DNA of 6,001 nt. Origin: JBFKOL01 sp041628815. Its GTDB lineage: Bacteria > Bacteroidota > Bacteroidia > Chitinophagales > Saprospiraceae. Location: positions 1-6,001 of the forward strand of contig JBFKOL010000276.1 in NCBI GenBank assembly GCA_041628815.1, given 5' to 3'. Positions 1 to 6,001 of this stretch are shown one piece after another. Within the stretch, counting starts at the first letter, position 1, and each line of letters begins with the position of its first letter. A model generated the notes under the pieces. The model saw only the letters and a list, made by a program, of their open reading frames with translations, had not been told where the DNA came from and ran no database searches. The position numbers and the translations under genes were made by a program.

Positions 1-531
1 ATTCTTCTTTCGAGGGGAAAAATCTACATTAAATTCAAGCCCGTCCTTGCCGAGAAAACCGAATCGACCAGAAAGGTGGTCACGAGAACATCCTCTGGAA
101 TTGAAACAGAGAACACGGCATCACCCGGTGATTACATTGTAGAAAATATCACGGAAGCCGGAGAACAATATGTCTTGAGGGCTGCCAAATTCAAGCAGCT
201 CTATAAAAAAACACAATCCTTCAAAAACGGCAAAAGGGTTTACTTACCAAAAGGTAGGGTTCACGGAGTGCAAATCGATGAAGAAATCTGCCAAATTCTG
301 GGAGCCGGTAAAAAATTTGAAATCATGGCACCGTGGGGACAGCCTCAAACATTGCGCCTGGGAGACTTCCTGGTCTCACCACCGGGATACCTGGAATTCT
401 ATGGCATTGCAGGCAAGGAATTTGAAGAAACATACAGACTGAAGACCCATAAAAAAAAGACGCATGACAAAGGAGCTACCGTTACTAAAAAGACTGCAAT
501 CTCCCGGTCCAAAAAGAATCCTGGCCCTTGA
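1..531 (+). CDS. PGDYG-like domain protein, 5' end cut by window edge
   Basis: The frame is open from base 1 to the TGA at 529-531 with coding-like composition, so the gene very likely begins left of the window. The GTG at base 76 is only an internal in-frame codon. The visible protein is about 176 residues. A PGDYIV motif (bases 124-141) is followed by GEQYVL and a KFKQLY helix end. This is the pattern I associate with the uncharacterised bacterial PGDYG family; the family match is from memory. A second, weaker copy occurs 78 codons later: GDFLV (361-375), then EFYGI and KEFEETY. The protein may therefore be a tandem of two related modules. The last 30 residues are lysine-rich and have no visible fold. 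They share DNA with the start of the downstream patatin gene, which overlaps by 68 bases. I see no signal peptide or membrane segment, but the true N-terminus is missing. The function is unknown; co-translation with the phospholipase suggests a partner or regulator (inference). Confidence 0.75.
   Translation: MLLSRGKIYIKFKPVLAEKTESTRKVVTRTSSGIETENTASPGDYIVENITEAGEQYVLRAAKFKQLYKKTQSFKNGKRVYLPKGRVHGVQIDEEICQILGAGKKFEIMAPWGQPQTLRLGDFLVSPPGYLEFYGIAGKEFEETYRLKTHKKKTHDKGATVTKKTAISRSKKNPGP
451..458 (+). other. A8 homopolymer, possible slippage site
   Basis: Eight adenines lie six bases before the patatin ATG, inside the upstream frame, where they read as AAA AAA AAG. The patatin frame is +1 to the upstream gene and is open after the stop at 440-442. 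Loss of one A, or a +1 slip here, would therefore fuse the PGDY protein directly to the patatin. A -1 slip on A-AAA-AAG would instead reach a TGA at 465-467 almost at once. The site could be a programmed or transcriptional slippage point, a phase-variable tract or a sequencing error. The run may equally be no more than lysine codons. Only the bases and frames are observed. Confidence 0.35.
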
Positions 532-1627
532 CGGGGGCGGCATTAGAGGTATTCTGACCCTGGGGTTTTTGCAGGAATTCCAGGATATCCTTCGAGAAAG
601 AAGTGGAAACCCGAAAATGGTGCTGGCCGATTATTTTGATTTCATCGGTGGTACCAGTACGGGCTCTATCATTGCTTCGGCACTTGCAGTCGGCATGCCT
701 GTAGAACATATCACCGAATTGTACCACAGACTGGGAGGAGAAATATTCAAACCAAGAACCTGGTTCAACAAGTTGCTCGCAGATTGGGGCCTCGGGGATT
801 TAAGTGGCCTTTTTGGATCCCAATATTCCATCGAAGCCCTCAACCATCGCTTGAATGAGGTATTCGGCAATATGACCCTTGGGGATCAAAGAATAAAAAC
901 GGGATTGTGTATTATAGCCAAACGAGCCGATACAAGAAGTACGTGGCCCCTAATCAATCATCCAGAAGCCAAATACTACAAGTACAACCACATATATCCG
1001 CTTAAGGAAGTTATCCGGGCCAGTACGGCAGCCCCTACCAAGTTTGAGCCGGAAGAAATACAGATCGATAAGGACACCAAGGGAGATTTTGTCGATGGCG
1101 GCCTCAGTCATTCAAACAATCCAGGTCTTTTGATGTTCCTTATCTCCACGCTCAAGTGTTTTCCCTTTCAATGGAAAACAGGTGCTGACGATATTCTTCT
1201 TGTTTCGGTCGGCACCGGCTTTTCTGACTATGAGGCTCAGCCCAATACCATCAAGAAAAAGAAAATGATTGGTTGGCTCCCACTTGTCATGGATTTCATC
1301 ATGCAGGACATATCTGAAATGAATCAAATCATGCTTCAAAGTATGGCTCGCACGCCTCAACCCGTAAAGATAGACAGCGAAATGGGGGATCTGAAAGAGG
1401 AAAACCTTGCAGGCCGACATCTGCTGCATTACCTCAGATACAATGTGCGACTTGAAGCCGAACATATGGATAAGGTTGGGCTGTCCAAATACAACAATGA
1501 GCTTGGCCACCTGCACAGTATAGAAGACCCAGCCAACAGTCCTAAGTTACAGGAGATCAGTGATGCCTTTGCGAAAGACCTCGTAGATCCCTCACATTTC
1601 CCCGAGGTGTTCGACAACTGGGCTTAG
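464..1627 (+). CDS. Patatin-like phospholipase
   Basis: This is a 387-residue patatin-family acyl hydrolase, expected to cleave acyl ester bonds of phospholipids at a Ser-Asp dyad. The oxyanion-hole motif DGGGIRG is at residues 23-29. The nucleophile elbow GTSTG is at 63-67 with Ser65, and the conserved RASTAAP stretch is at 185-191. The catalytic Asp211 sits in VDGG. All key residues are present, so it should be active. Patatin core spans roughly 18-225. A C-terminal region ending HFPEVFD resembles bacterial patatins of the cytosolic type also used as CBASS effectors (CapV-like). No signal peptide or membrane segment is seen. The ATG at 464 is the only usable start: the frame has a stop at 440-442, and no GTG or TTG precedes the patatin motif. 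The gene must therefore overlap its upstream neighbour, which suggests coupled translation. No Shine-Dalgarno is evident, only A-rich sequence. Substrate and trigger are unknown; no CD-NTase gene is visible. Confidence 0.93.
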   Translation: MTKELPLLKRLQSPGPKRILALDGGGIRGILTLGFLQEFQDILRERSGNPKMVLADYFDFIGGTSTGSIIASALAVGMPVEHITELYHRLGGEIFKPRTWFNKLLADWGLGDLSGLFGSQYSIEALNHRLNEVFGNMTLGDQRIKTGLCIIAKRADTRSTWPLINHPEAKYYKYNHIYPLKEVIRASTAAPTKFEPEEIQIDKDTKGDFVDGGLSHSNNPGLLMFLISTLKCFPFQWKTGADDILLVSVGTGFSDYEAQPNTIKKKKMIGWLPLVMDFIMQDISEMNQIMLQSMARTPQPVKIDSEMGDLKEENLAGRHLLHYLRYNVRLEAEHMDKVGLSKYNNELGHLHSIEDPANSPKLQEISDAFAKDLVDPSHFPEVFDNWA

Positions 1628-2187
1628 ATCTTGAATATCAGGAAGACCGAAATGATGTTGTTCTTGGCGCTAAATGATCCCGGACCCGACATAGGGTCGA
1701 TGTCCGTGAGTGCTTGCTTGTAATTGATGCCAAGACCAATATGGTCGTTCTCAAAACCGATACCTCCGTTGTATCCCAATTCGGTCGTCTCGATGTCTTC
1801 TCCACCTTCCAGGCTATTGCCGTCGGCATCTCCATCAATGAACAAGCCAAAATATGGGCCACCTTCCAGGACAAACTTTCCAGGCCCGTTTCCGAGTCTC
1901 AAGGCCACATTTAAGGGGATGTCGAAATATTTGAATGAATTATCCACCCCGCCAACTTTAAATCCCTTGGTATTGTAAATTACACCAGGTCTAAGGGCGA
2001 GTACATCGGCGAGGCCGATATCGAGGAATACACCTAGGTGAAAACCTGTTTTTCCATCAATGTCCAGATTGGTCTCCGTATCAACGCTGACGTCGGAGAA
2101 ATTGAGTCCCGCTTTGAAGCCCAACTGGGCCTGCAAGCTGTTAACAGCAAAAAAACATGTTACTAAAAAGAATAGGTATTTTTTCAT
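1624..2187 (-). CDS. Outer-membrane beta-barrel protein (PorT-like/OMP_b-brl_2 type)
   Basis: The product is 187 residues. It has a typical Sec signal peptide: MKK, a hydrophobic stretch to about residue 17, then a cleavage site near LQA-Q at 20/21. The rest alternates short beta strands with polar, glycine- and Asp-rich loops, as in small, probably 8-stranded barrels. GFKAGLNFS just after cleavage and FDIPLNVALRLG at about 88-99 are hallmarks of the Bacteroidetes PorT-like barrel family. The chain ends in a hydrophobic/aromatic strand, VFLIFKI, as expected for BAM-dependent insertion. A loop near 118-131 has a D-x-D-x-D-G pattern like a calcium loop but lacks the usual Glu at position 12. 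The start is set by the signal peptide; no Shine-Dalgarno precedes it. The gene is convergent with the patatin gene, their stop codons overlapping by four bases. The role in the outer membrane is unknown. Members of this family are often annotated only as porin family protein. Confidence 0.9.
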   Translation of the reverse strand: MKKYLFFLVTCFFAVNSLQAQLGFKAGLNFSDVSVDTETNLDIDGKTGFHLGVFLDIGLADVLALRPGVIYNTKGFKVGGVDNSFKYFDIPLNVALRLGNGPGKFVLEGGPYFGLFIDGDADGNSLEGGEDIETTELGYNGGIGFENDHIGLGINYKQALTDIDPMSGPGSFSAKNNIISVFLIFKI

Positions 2188-2205
2188 GATACAGGGTTTT
2201 ACGCT

Positions 2206-2228
2206 ATTAAAACTTCATTTGGTGAAGT
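2206..2228 (-). terminator. Hairpin plus short U-run, weak terminator or leader attenuator
   Basis: Read on the minus strand, ACTTCA (2228-2223), loop CCAAA and TGAAGT (2217-2212) form a perfect 6-bp stem, followed by TTTAAT. The structure lies about 100 bases past the stop of the propeller gene and 24 bases before the ATG of the barrel gene. It could end the first transcript or act in the leader of the second. The stem is AT-rich and the U-run short, so strength is doubtful. Confidence 0.3.
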
Positions 2229-2300
2229 CAAATTATGCCGTGAACCTTCAAATGAAGGCGTTTAGCTTTTCCTTATGACTCTTTAAGTTTTCATTTGGTG
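2214..2300. repeat. Three copies of TTCATTTG in the intergenic gap, candidate operator sites
   Basis: The 141-base gap between the two minus-strand genes contains TTCATTTGGTG twice on the plus strand (2214-2224 and 2290-2300). A third TTCATTTG lies on the minus strand (plus bases 2249-2256), inside the near-palindrome CCTTCAAATGAAGG (2245-2258). Copy centres are about 35 and 41 bases apart. Three related sites in such a short gap, upstream of the barrel gene start, suggest protein-binding sites. In this AT-rich gap chance similarity cannot be excluded. I see no convincing Bacteroidetes promoter (TAnnTTTG); the nearest is TAATTTG near 2229-2235 on the minus strand, one base short in spacing. 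Confidence 0.35.
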
Positions 2301-2328
2301 CGCAAGGTGCATCGCTATGTCATATAAA

Positions 2329-5300
2329 TCATTTTCCTTTTGGCAATGGCTGGCCTTCCATCCACGGGGCTCCCAGGCTTTCCAGGGCAGATTCGATGGA
2401 TGGCATATCGGTCGAAACGATCCTCATAAGTACCGTCTTAATATCTGTCAACATATTATTGGCCAATTCCAGGCTTTCACGGTGAAGTGCGGTAGGCCCG
2501 TAGGTAGTGCGTACCCCTCGAAATGCGACTCCGAGACGGCTATTGACCGTAGGAGCATTTTTCTCTCCGATTTCATCCTTCGATTGATTACCATTCAATT
2601 GTATATCAAGATCCTGCAAATCCCGGCTGACTTGGTATATCCTCGTCTCCAACTCTCCCGGCATGGCTGTTGTCCTGGAAAGTGCAACATGCATTTGTCC
2701 AATCTTTTCTTGCTGTTGTTCCAGAGTCATGGATACGGCCGAAACCTCTTTTTGCAGAGATTCGAGTGACACCCGGTATGCTGCCATTTCTTCAAAGCTC
2801 ATACGTGGCAGGGCACCTTCGTACAAGGGTACTACTTCAAAAGTCTGGCTTTCACCCAGCTGTGTCCATTCACCGTTGATTACTTTATAGAGCGAGGCCA
2901 CGTAGGTTCCAGGCTCTGCCCGTATACCTCTCGAACGCCATCCCCTGTTGGCTGAGGCCCCACCGGCCCGTACAGCACCCTTTGAGGTACGTGTGAGATC
3001 CCAGCTTACCCGGTGCAATCCTTCTCTGGCCGGCCCGGAAATCCTGTTTACGACTTCTCCATCGGGAGTGCTGACAACGACCCACACCGAGGGCTTTTCC
3101 TCCAATCTTTCCTCTTCCAATGCATCCCATCCCGGAAATGGGATGTCCACACCTTCTTTCCGCAATTTTTTCTCAGCACTTATCCTTTCGGACTTGATGG
3201 TCGGGTAGGTCTTGGAAAGATGGTAGGTAAAGACGGCACCAAAAGGCGGATTTTCGGCCGTATAATGCGAAGATCCCTGCGAACTGACAATTGAACGCGG
3301 TTCGTACCACAAAGCATCCTTGATGGCGTACAACTTTCCTTCTTCTTTTAACGCTTCGGGTGATAGTTCGCGTAAAACACTGTAATCATCTAATATGAAA
3401 AATCCCCTGCCGAAAGAGGCCCCTACGAGGTCGTTTTCTCTTTTCTGGATGACAAGGTCCCTAAAGGATATGGTGGGTACACCACCGCTCAGCTTATTCC
3501 ATTCCATGCCACCATTAAGCGTTACGTAGATGCCAAACTCCGTTGCTGCGAACAAGAGATCCTTTTTGACGTGATCCTGAACAATACGCCATACAAGGGT
3601 CCGTTCCGGCAAATTGTTGGCAATTGAGGTCCATGTTTTTCCACCATCGGTTGTTTTGATCAGGTAAGGCTTGAAATCTCCGTATTTGTGATTGTCAAGT
3701 GCGACATAGGCAGTATTCAAATCGAAAAGGTCCGCCTTCACATCGTTTACGAAACCGGTCGACGGCACGCCGGAGATATCTGCCAGGGGTATGGCATTCC
3801 AATTTTGCCCGCCGTCGCGGGTCACCTGGATCAATCCGTCATCGGTGCCCACGTAGATCAATCCTTCCTGCAGCGGAGACTCCGCCAGCGAGGTAATGGT
3901 ATTGTAGTTGGACATGGCCCCGACATCCCAAGCTTCATCCCAGCTCTGTTGCTTACCCATGATGGGCAGGGTAATCCTTTCCTGGTCGCGCGTCAGGTCC
4001 GGTGAGATGGGCGTCCAGCTATCTCCCCTGTTATCGGATCTCCACACTCTTTGCGATGCAAAGTACAAACGCTTGGGATCATGGGGACTGACCAATATAG
4101 GTGCATCCCAGTTGTACCGTTCATAGTCTTCGCCAGACTTCGGTTGAGGTTGTATGAAGACTTGTTCGCCGGTTGTCTGATCGATGCGGTGCAATCCACC
4201 TTGTTGTGTTTCGGCATAGATGATTGAAGGATTGCCGGGTTCGACCGCAGACTGGTGTCCGTCTGCGCCAAGGGTTTTATACCAATCTGCATTTCTAATG
4301 CCGTGATCTGTATCCGTCCGTGATGGTCCGCCATGTGAACCGTTGTCCTGGGTGCCACCAAATACATGGTAAAAAGGTTCTCGATCGTCGACAGCTACTT
4401 TGTAATATTGTGTTATCGGAAGATTGTCGATAAATCGCCATGTTTCCGCCAGGTCGAAGCTTTCATAAATACCTCCATCGGTACCCACGAGTAGATAATC
4501 GGGGTCATCTGCCCTAAAATTGATGGAGTGGTTGTCCGAGTGTTTTCCTCTTTCCGTCAGGCGCCTGAAATTTTCTCCGCCATCATCGGATACCTGGATC
4601 CTGTTGTCTACGAGGTAAATGCGATCAAATGCATGGGGTGAAGCGTATAATTCCTGGTAATAATGAGGACCGGTAGCCCCTGAAACTGCATCGCTCATCT
4701 TCTTCCAGGAAGCGCCGCGATTGGTTGACTTGTATACTCCTCCCGTTGTGCGGTCGAGCTCTATGGCTGCATATACCACATCTGGATTTTGAGGAGAAAT
4801 GGCTAGCCCTATTTTACCCATATTGGACCTGGGAAGGCCTGTCGTCAGCTTCTCCCATGTAACCCCGCCGTCCTTCGACCGGTGAATCCCACTTCCCGGT
4901 CCACCCCCCATGTAAGCGGCCACAGTGCGGTGGCGCTGCCATGTTGCGGCATACATCCAGTCCGGGTCACGCGGATCCAGCAGGATATCAGTTACCCCGA
5001 CCCACTCATCGTCACCCAACACCTTCTTCCAAGTGGTGCCACCGTCAGACGTTTTGTACAAACCCCGTTCGCCGCCTTTATTCCATAGTGGCCCCTGGGC
5101 TGCCACCCAAAGGACGTCAGAATCCTTGGGATGGACAATGATCTTCGAAATGTGTTCCGTCTTTTCCAACCCCATTTTTTTCCAGGTGATGCCATTATCA
5201 TGACTGGCATAGATGCCGTCACCATAGCCTACATGGCGTCCGCCTACATTCTCGCCGGTACCCACCCAAATCGTGTGAGGATTGTTTGGATCAATGGTTA

Positions 5301-5598
5301 TACAGCCTATGGAATACGAACTTTGCCTGTCAAAAATGGGATCCCAGGTGACGCCAGCATTAACCGTTTTCCAGACTCCACCCGAACCCACTGCTACATA
5401 CCACATGTTTTCGTCGTCAGGATGAACAGCTATGTCGGCAATCCTGCCCGATGTAAAAGCAGGGCCAATGTTTCGCAATTCCAATCCCTTGACAACTCCG
5501 GATAAATCAGCTTCTCCGCCATCGTCATCCTGTGTCAAGACTGGGGCTGAAAAAATGAGAAATAAAACAGTAAATAGATAAATAGTGCGGTTGGTCAT
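2329..5598 (-). CDS. Exported BNR/Asp-box beta-propeller protein (VPS10/sortilin-like)
   Basis: The product is 1089 residues, with a signal peptide at about 1-22 (hydrophobic 6-20) and no lipobox Cys, so it is probably periplasmic or secreted. I count 11 Asp-box repeats (S/T-x-D-x-G-x-x-W): near residues 67, 131, 182, 240, 290, 336, 379, 520, 592, 648 and 692. The pattern is degenerate at 67, 290, 336, 379, 520 and 692. A gap at about 388-519 probably divides two propellers. From about 785 to 925 there is an Ig/FlgD-like beta region (PDGEVV, WDLT, PGTY), then a Gln/Glu-rich helical segment at about 935-1060. The protein lacks the T9SS C-terminal sorting domain I would recognise. Homologues are commonly named glycosyl hydrolase or sortilin; I see no proof of catalysis, and a binding or scaffold role is equally possible. 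The start is fixed by the signal peptide, with no Shine-Dalgarno. The length is normal for this Bacteroidetes family and the frame is intact. Confidence 0.92.
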   Translation of the reverse strand: MTNRTIYLFTVLFLIFSAPVLTQDDDGGEADLSGVVKGLELRNIGPAFTSGRIADIAVHPDDENMWYVAVGSGGVWKTVNAGVTWDPIFDRQSSYSIGCITIDPNNPHTIWVGTGENVGGRHVGYGDGIYASHDNGITWKKMGLEKTEHISKIIVHPKDSDVLWVAAQGPLWNKGGERGLYKTSDGGTTWKKVLGDDEWVGVTDILLDPRDPDWMYAATWQRHRTVAAYMGGGPGSGIHRSKDGGVTWEKLTTGLPRSNMGKIGLAISPQNPDVVYAAIELDRTTGGVYKSTNRGASWKKMSDAVSGATGPHYYQELYASPHAFDRIYLVDNRIQVSDDGGENFRRLTERGKHSDNHSINFRADDPDYLLVGTDGGIYESFDLAETWRFIDNLPITQYYKVAVDDREPFYHVFGGTQDNGSHGGPSRTDTDHGIRNADWYKTLGADGHQSAVEPGNPSIIYAETQQGGLHRIDQTTGEQVFIQPQPKSGEDYERYNWDAPILVSPHDPKRLYFASQRVWRSDNRGDSWTPISPDLTRDQERITLPIMGKQQSWDEAWDVGAMSNYNTITSLAESPLQEGLIYVGTDDGLIQVTRDGGQNWNAIPLADISGVPSTGFVNDVKADLFDLNTAYVALDNHKYGDFKPYLIKTTDGGKTWTSIANNLPERTLVWRIVQDHVKKDLLFAATEFGIYVTLNGGMEWNKLSGGVPTISFRDLVIQKRENDLVGASFGRGFFILDDYSVLRELSPEALKEEGKLYAIKDALWYEPRSIVSSQGSSHYTAENPPFGAVFTYHLSKTYPTIKSERISAEKKLRKEGVDIPFPGWDALEEERLEEKPSVWVVVSTPDGEVVNRISGPAREGLHRVSWDLTRTSKGAVRAGGASANRGWRSRGIRAEPGTYVASLYKVINGEWTQLGESQTFEVVPLYEGALPRMSFEEMAAYRVSLESLQKEVSAVSMTLEQQQEKIGQMHVALSRTTAMPGELETRIYQVSRDLQDLDIQLNGNQSKDEIGEKNAPTVNSRLGVAFRGVRTTYGPTALHRESLELANNMLTDIKTVLMRIVSTDMPSIESALESLGAPWMEGQPLPKGK

Positions 5599-5617
5599 GA
5601 TAGTTGGGTTTGGAATG

Positions 5618-5646
5618 AAAAAAACTACAGGTACACTTTATGTACC
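5618..5646 (-). terminator. Perfect hairpin with T7 run before the propeller gene
   Basis: On the minus strand, GGTACA (5646-5641), loop TAAAG and TGTACC (5635-5630) form a perfect 6-bp stem. Five bases later comes a run of seven T (5624-5618). The T-run ends 19 bases before the propeller gene's ATG. It could terminate the transcript of the small gene that stops at 5719, or act as an attenuator in the propeller leader. The 17-base inverted repeat could also be a repressor operator at DNA level. Confidence 0.4.
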
Positions 5647-5718
5647 AGCATACAATTTACGCATTCCCAGTCGAAGCATTAATAAGAAATGAGAAATTTC
5701 AGCGGTTGAAAAAAGGTG

Positions 5719-5934
5719 TCAGCATCCACAATAATACCAACTCTTAAGTTCTTCTTGGAGGTCGTCAAGGTATTGCATAATGGCCTCTTTGCCTCGTGCG
5801 GTAACAGATCCATCTGTAAGCATTGGTTCTGTTGCTTGAGGCACAACTTTTATCTCATAAGCCAGGCACAGTGATGTCAGCCGTTCTGTGATTTCCTCAT
5901 AGTGATCATCTTGTATTGCGTACATCAGTTGCAT
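5719..5934 (-). CDS. Small thioredoxin/GST-N-like fold protein ending in Cys-Gly-Cys
   Basis: The product is 71 residues and soluble, with no signal peptide. The predicted order is strand (MQLMYAI, 1-7), helix (about 9-26), strand (KVVPQ), strand (EPMLTDG, 36-42) and a final helix (GKEAIMQYLDDL onward). This order, with Pro-x-Leu-x-Asp-Gly before a GKEAIxxYL helix, matches the half-thioredoxin layout of glutaredoxin and GST N-terminal domains. There is no CxxC after the first strand, so classic redox chemistry there is unlikely. The chain ends in WYYCGC, and this C-terminal CxC could be redox-active or bind metal (inference). I do not recognise a named function. The frame has a stop at 5968-5970. 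The first ATG (5934) has GAAGG only two bases ahead; the ATG at 5925, three codons later, has it at 11 bases, so the start may be there. Bases 5935-6001 hold no clear promoter. It may be co-oriented with, but not necessarily co-transcribed with, the propeller gene. Confidence 0.7.
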   Translation of the reverse strand: MQLMYAIQDDHYEEITERLTSLCLAYEIKVVPQATEPMLTDGSVTARGKEAIMQYLDDLQEELKSWYYCGC

Positions 5935-6001
5935 GACCTTCAGTCTTGTCCACGGAGTTGGAGAATCCTACATTTAATAGATGTCAAAGTCGAAATAGGT
6001 A

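Noticed and set aside
451..467. dnaX-type A-AAA-AAG site as a -1 frameshift
   Set aside because: The -1 frame meets a TGA at 465-467 within a few codons, and no strong downstream stem or upstream Shine-Dalgarno was found; a +1 shift is the informative one.
1112..1516. 134-codon minus-strand open frame opposite the patatin
   Set aside because: It lies antisense to a patatin with intact motifs and has no recognisable domain or independent leader; it is a shadow frame.
464..1627. Calling the patatin a CBASS CapV effector
   Set aside because: No CD-NTase, Cap2 or Cap3 gene is visible; patatin motifs alone do not show a CBASS role.
2317..2769. 150-codon plus-strand open frame over the 3' end of the propeller gene
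   Set aside because: It is antisense to the conserved long gene, with Cys/His-rich composition and no motif.
3123..3145. Perfect 8-bp inverted repeat CATCCCAT / ATGGGATG
   Set aside because: It falls inside the propeller coding sequence (FPGWDA region) with no U-run; codon content is a sufficient explanation.
3993..4367. 124-codon minus-strand open frame within the propeller gene
   Set aside because: It is an alternate frame of the same strand, fully inside the long gene whose Asp-boxes fix the true frame.
5131..5505. 124-codon plus-strand open frame
   Set aside because: It is antisense to the N-terminal propeller repeats, with no domain or leader.
5686..5700. GAAAT-N5-ATTTC hairpin just past the small gene's stop
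   Set aside because: Only five AT-rich pairs and no true U-run; too weak to call a terminator.
5719..5721. UGA after Cys-Gly-Cys as selenocysteine
   Set aside because: No SECIS-like hairpin is evident directly after it, and the protein end fits a normal stop.

Overview
The window looks like a Bacteroidetes chromosome segment, probably from a free-living, secretion-rich lineage. Three things suggest this: an outer-membrane beta-barrel of the PorT-like kind, a roughly 1090-residue secreted BNR/sortilin-type propeller protein of a form common in that phylum, and start codons mostly without Shine-Dalgarno sequences. No taxon can be fixed more closely from sequence reading alone.

Layout. Bases 1-1627 hold two plus-strand genes. 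The first (1-531) is cut by the left window edge and carries PGDYG-like modules. The second (464-1627) is a complete patatin-like phospholipase with its Ser-Asp dyad. They overlap by 68 bases, with an A8 run just before the second start. The patatin meets an oppositely oriented outer-membrane beta-barrel gene (1624-2187, minus) tail to tail, with interlocked stop codons. A 141-base gap follows, with three copies of an 8-base motif and a hairpin. The large minus-strand gene 2329-5598 encodes an exported protein with two putative beta-propellers built from 11 Asp-box repeats, plus a C-terminal Ig-like and helical region. After a 120-base leader with a second hairpin comes a small minus-strand gene (5719-5934) for a 71-residue thioredoxin/GST-N-like protein ending in Cys-Gly-Cys. 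Bases 5935-6001 show nothing firm.

How the genes relate. The plus-strand pair is probably one transcriptional and translational unit: a small PGDY protein of unknown role with a lipid-cleaving enzyme. It is the most plausible candidate here for an undescribed system, but the left edge hides what lies upstream, and no nucleotide cyclase or other sensor is visible. The minus-strand genes code for an envelope barrel, an exported propeller and a small soluble protein; nothing shows they act together. The leaders of the two exported-protein genes are similarly built: a 6-5-6 hairpin, a U-rich run, AAACCC, then TATC directly before the ATG. No stretch over 300 bases lacks a gene. No tRNA, rRNA, IS element, CRISPR array or origin was seen.
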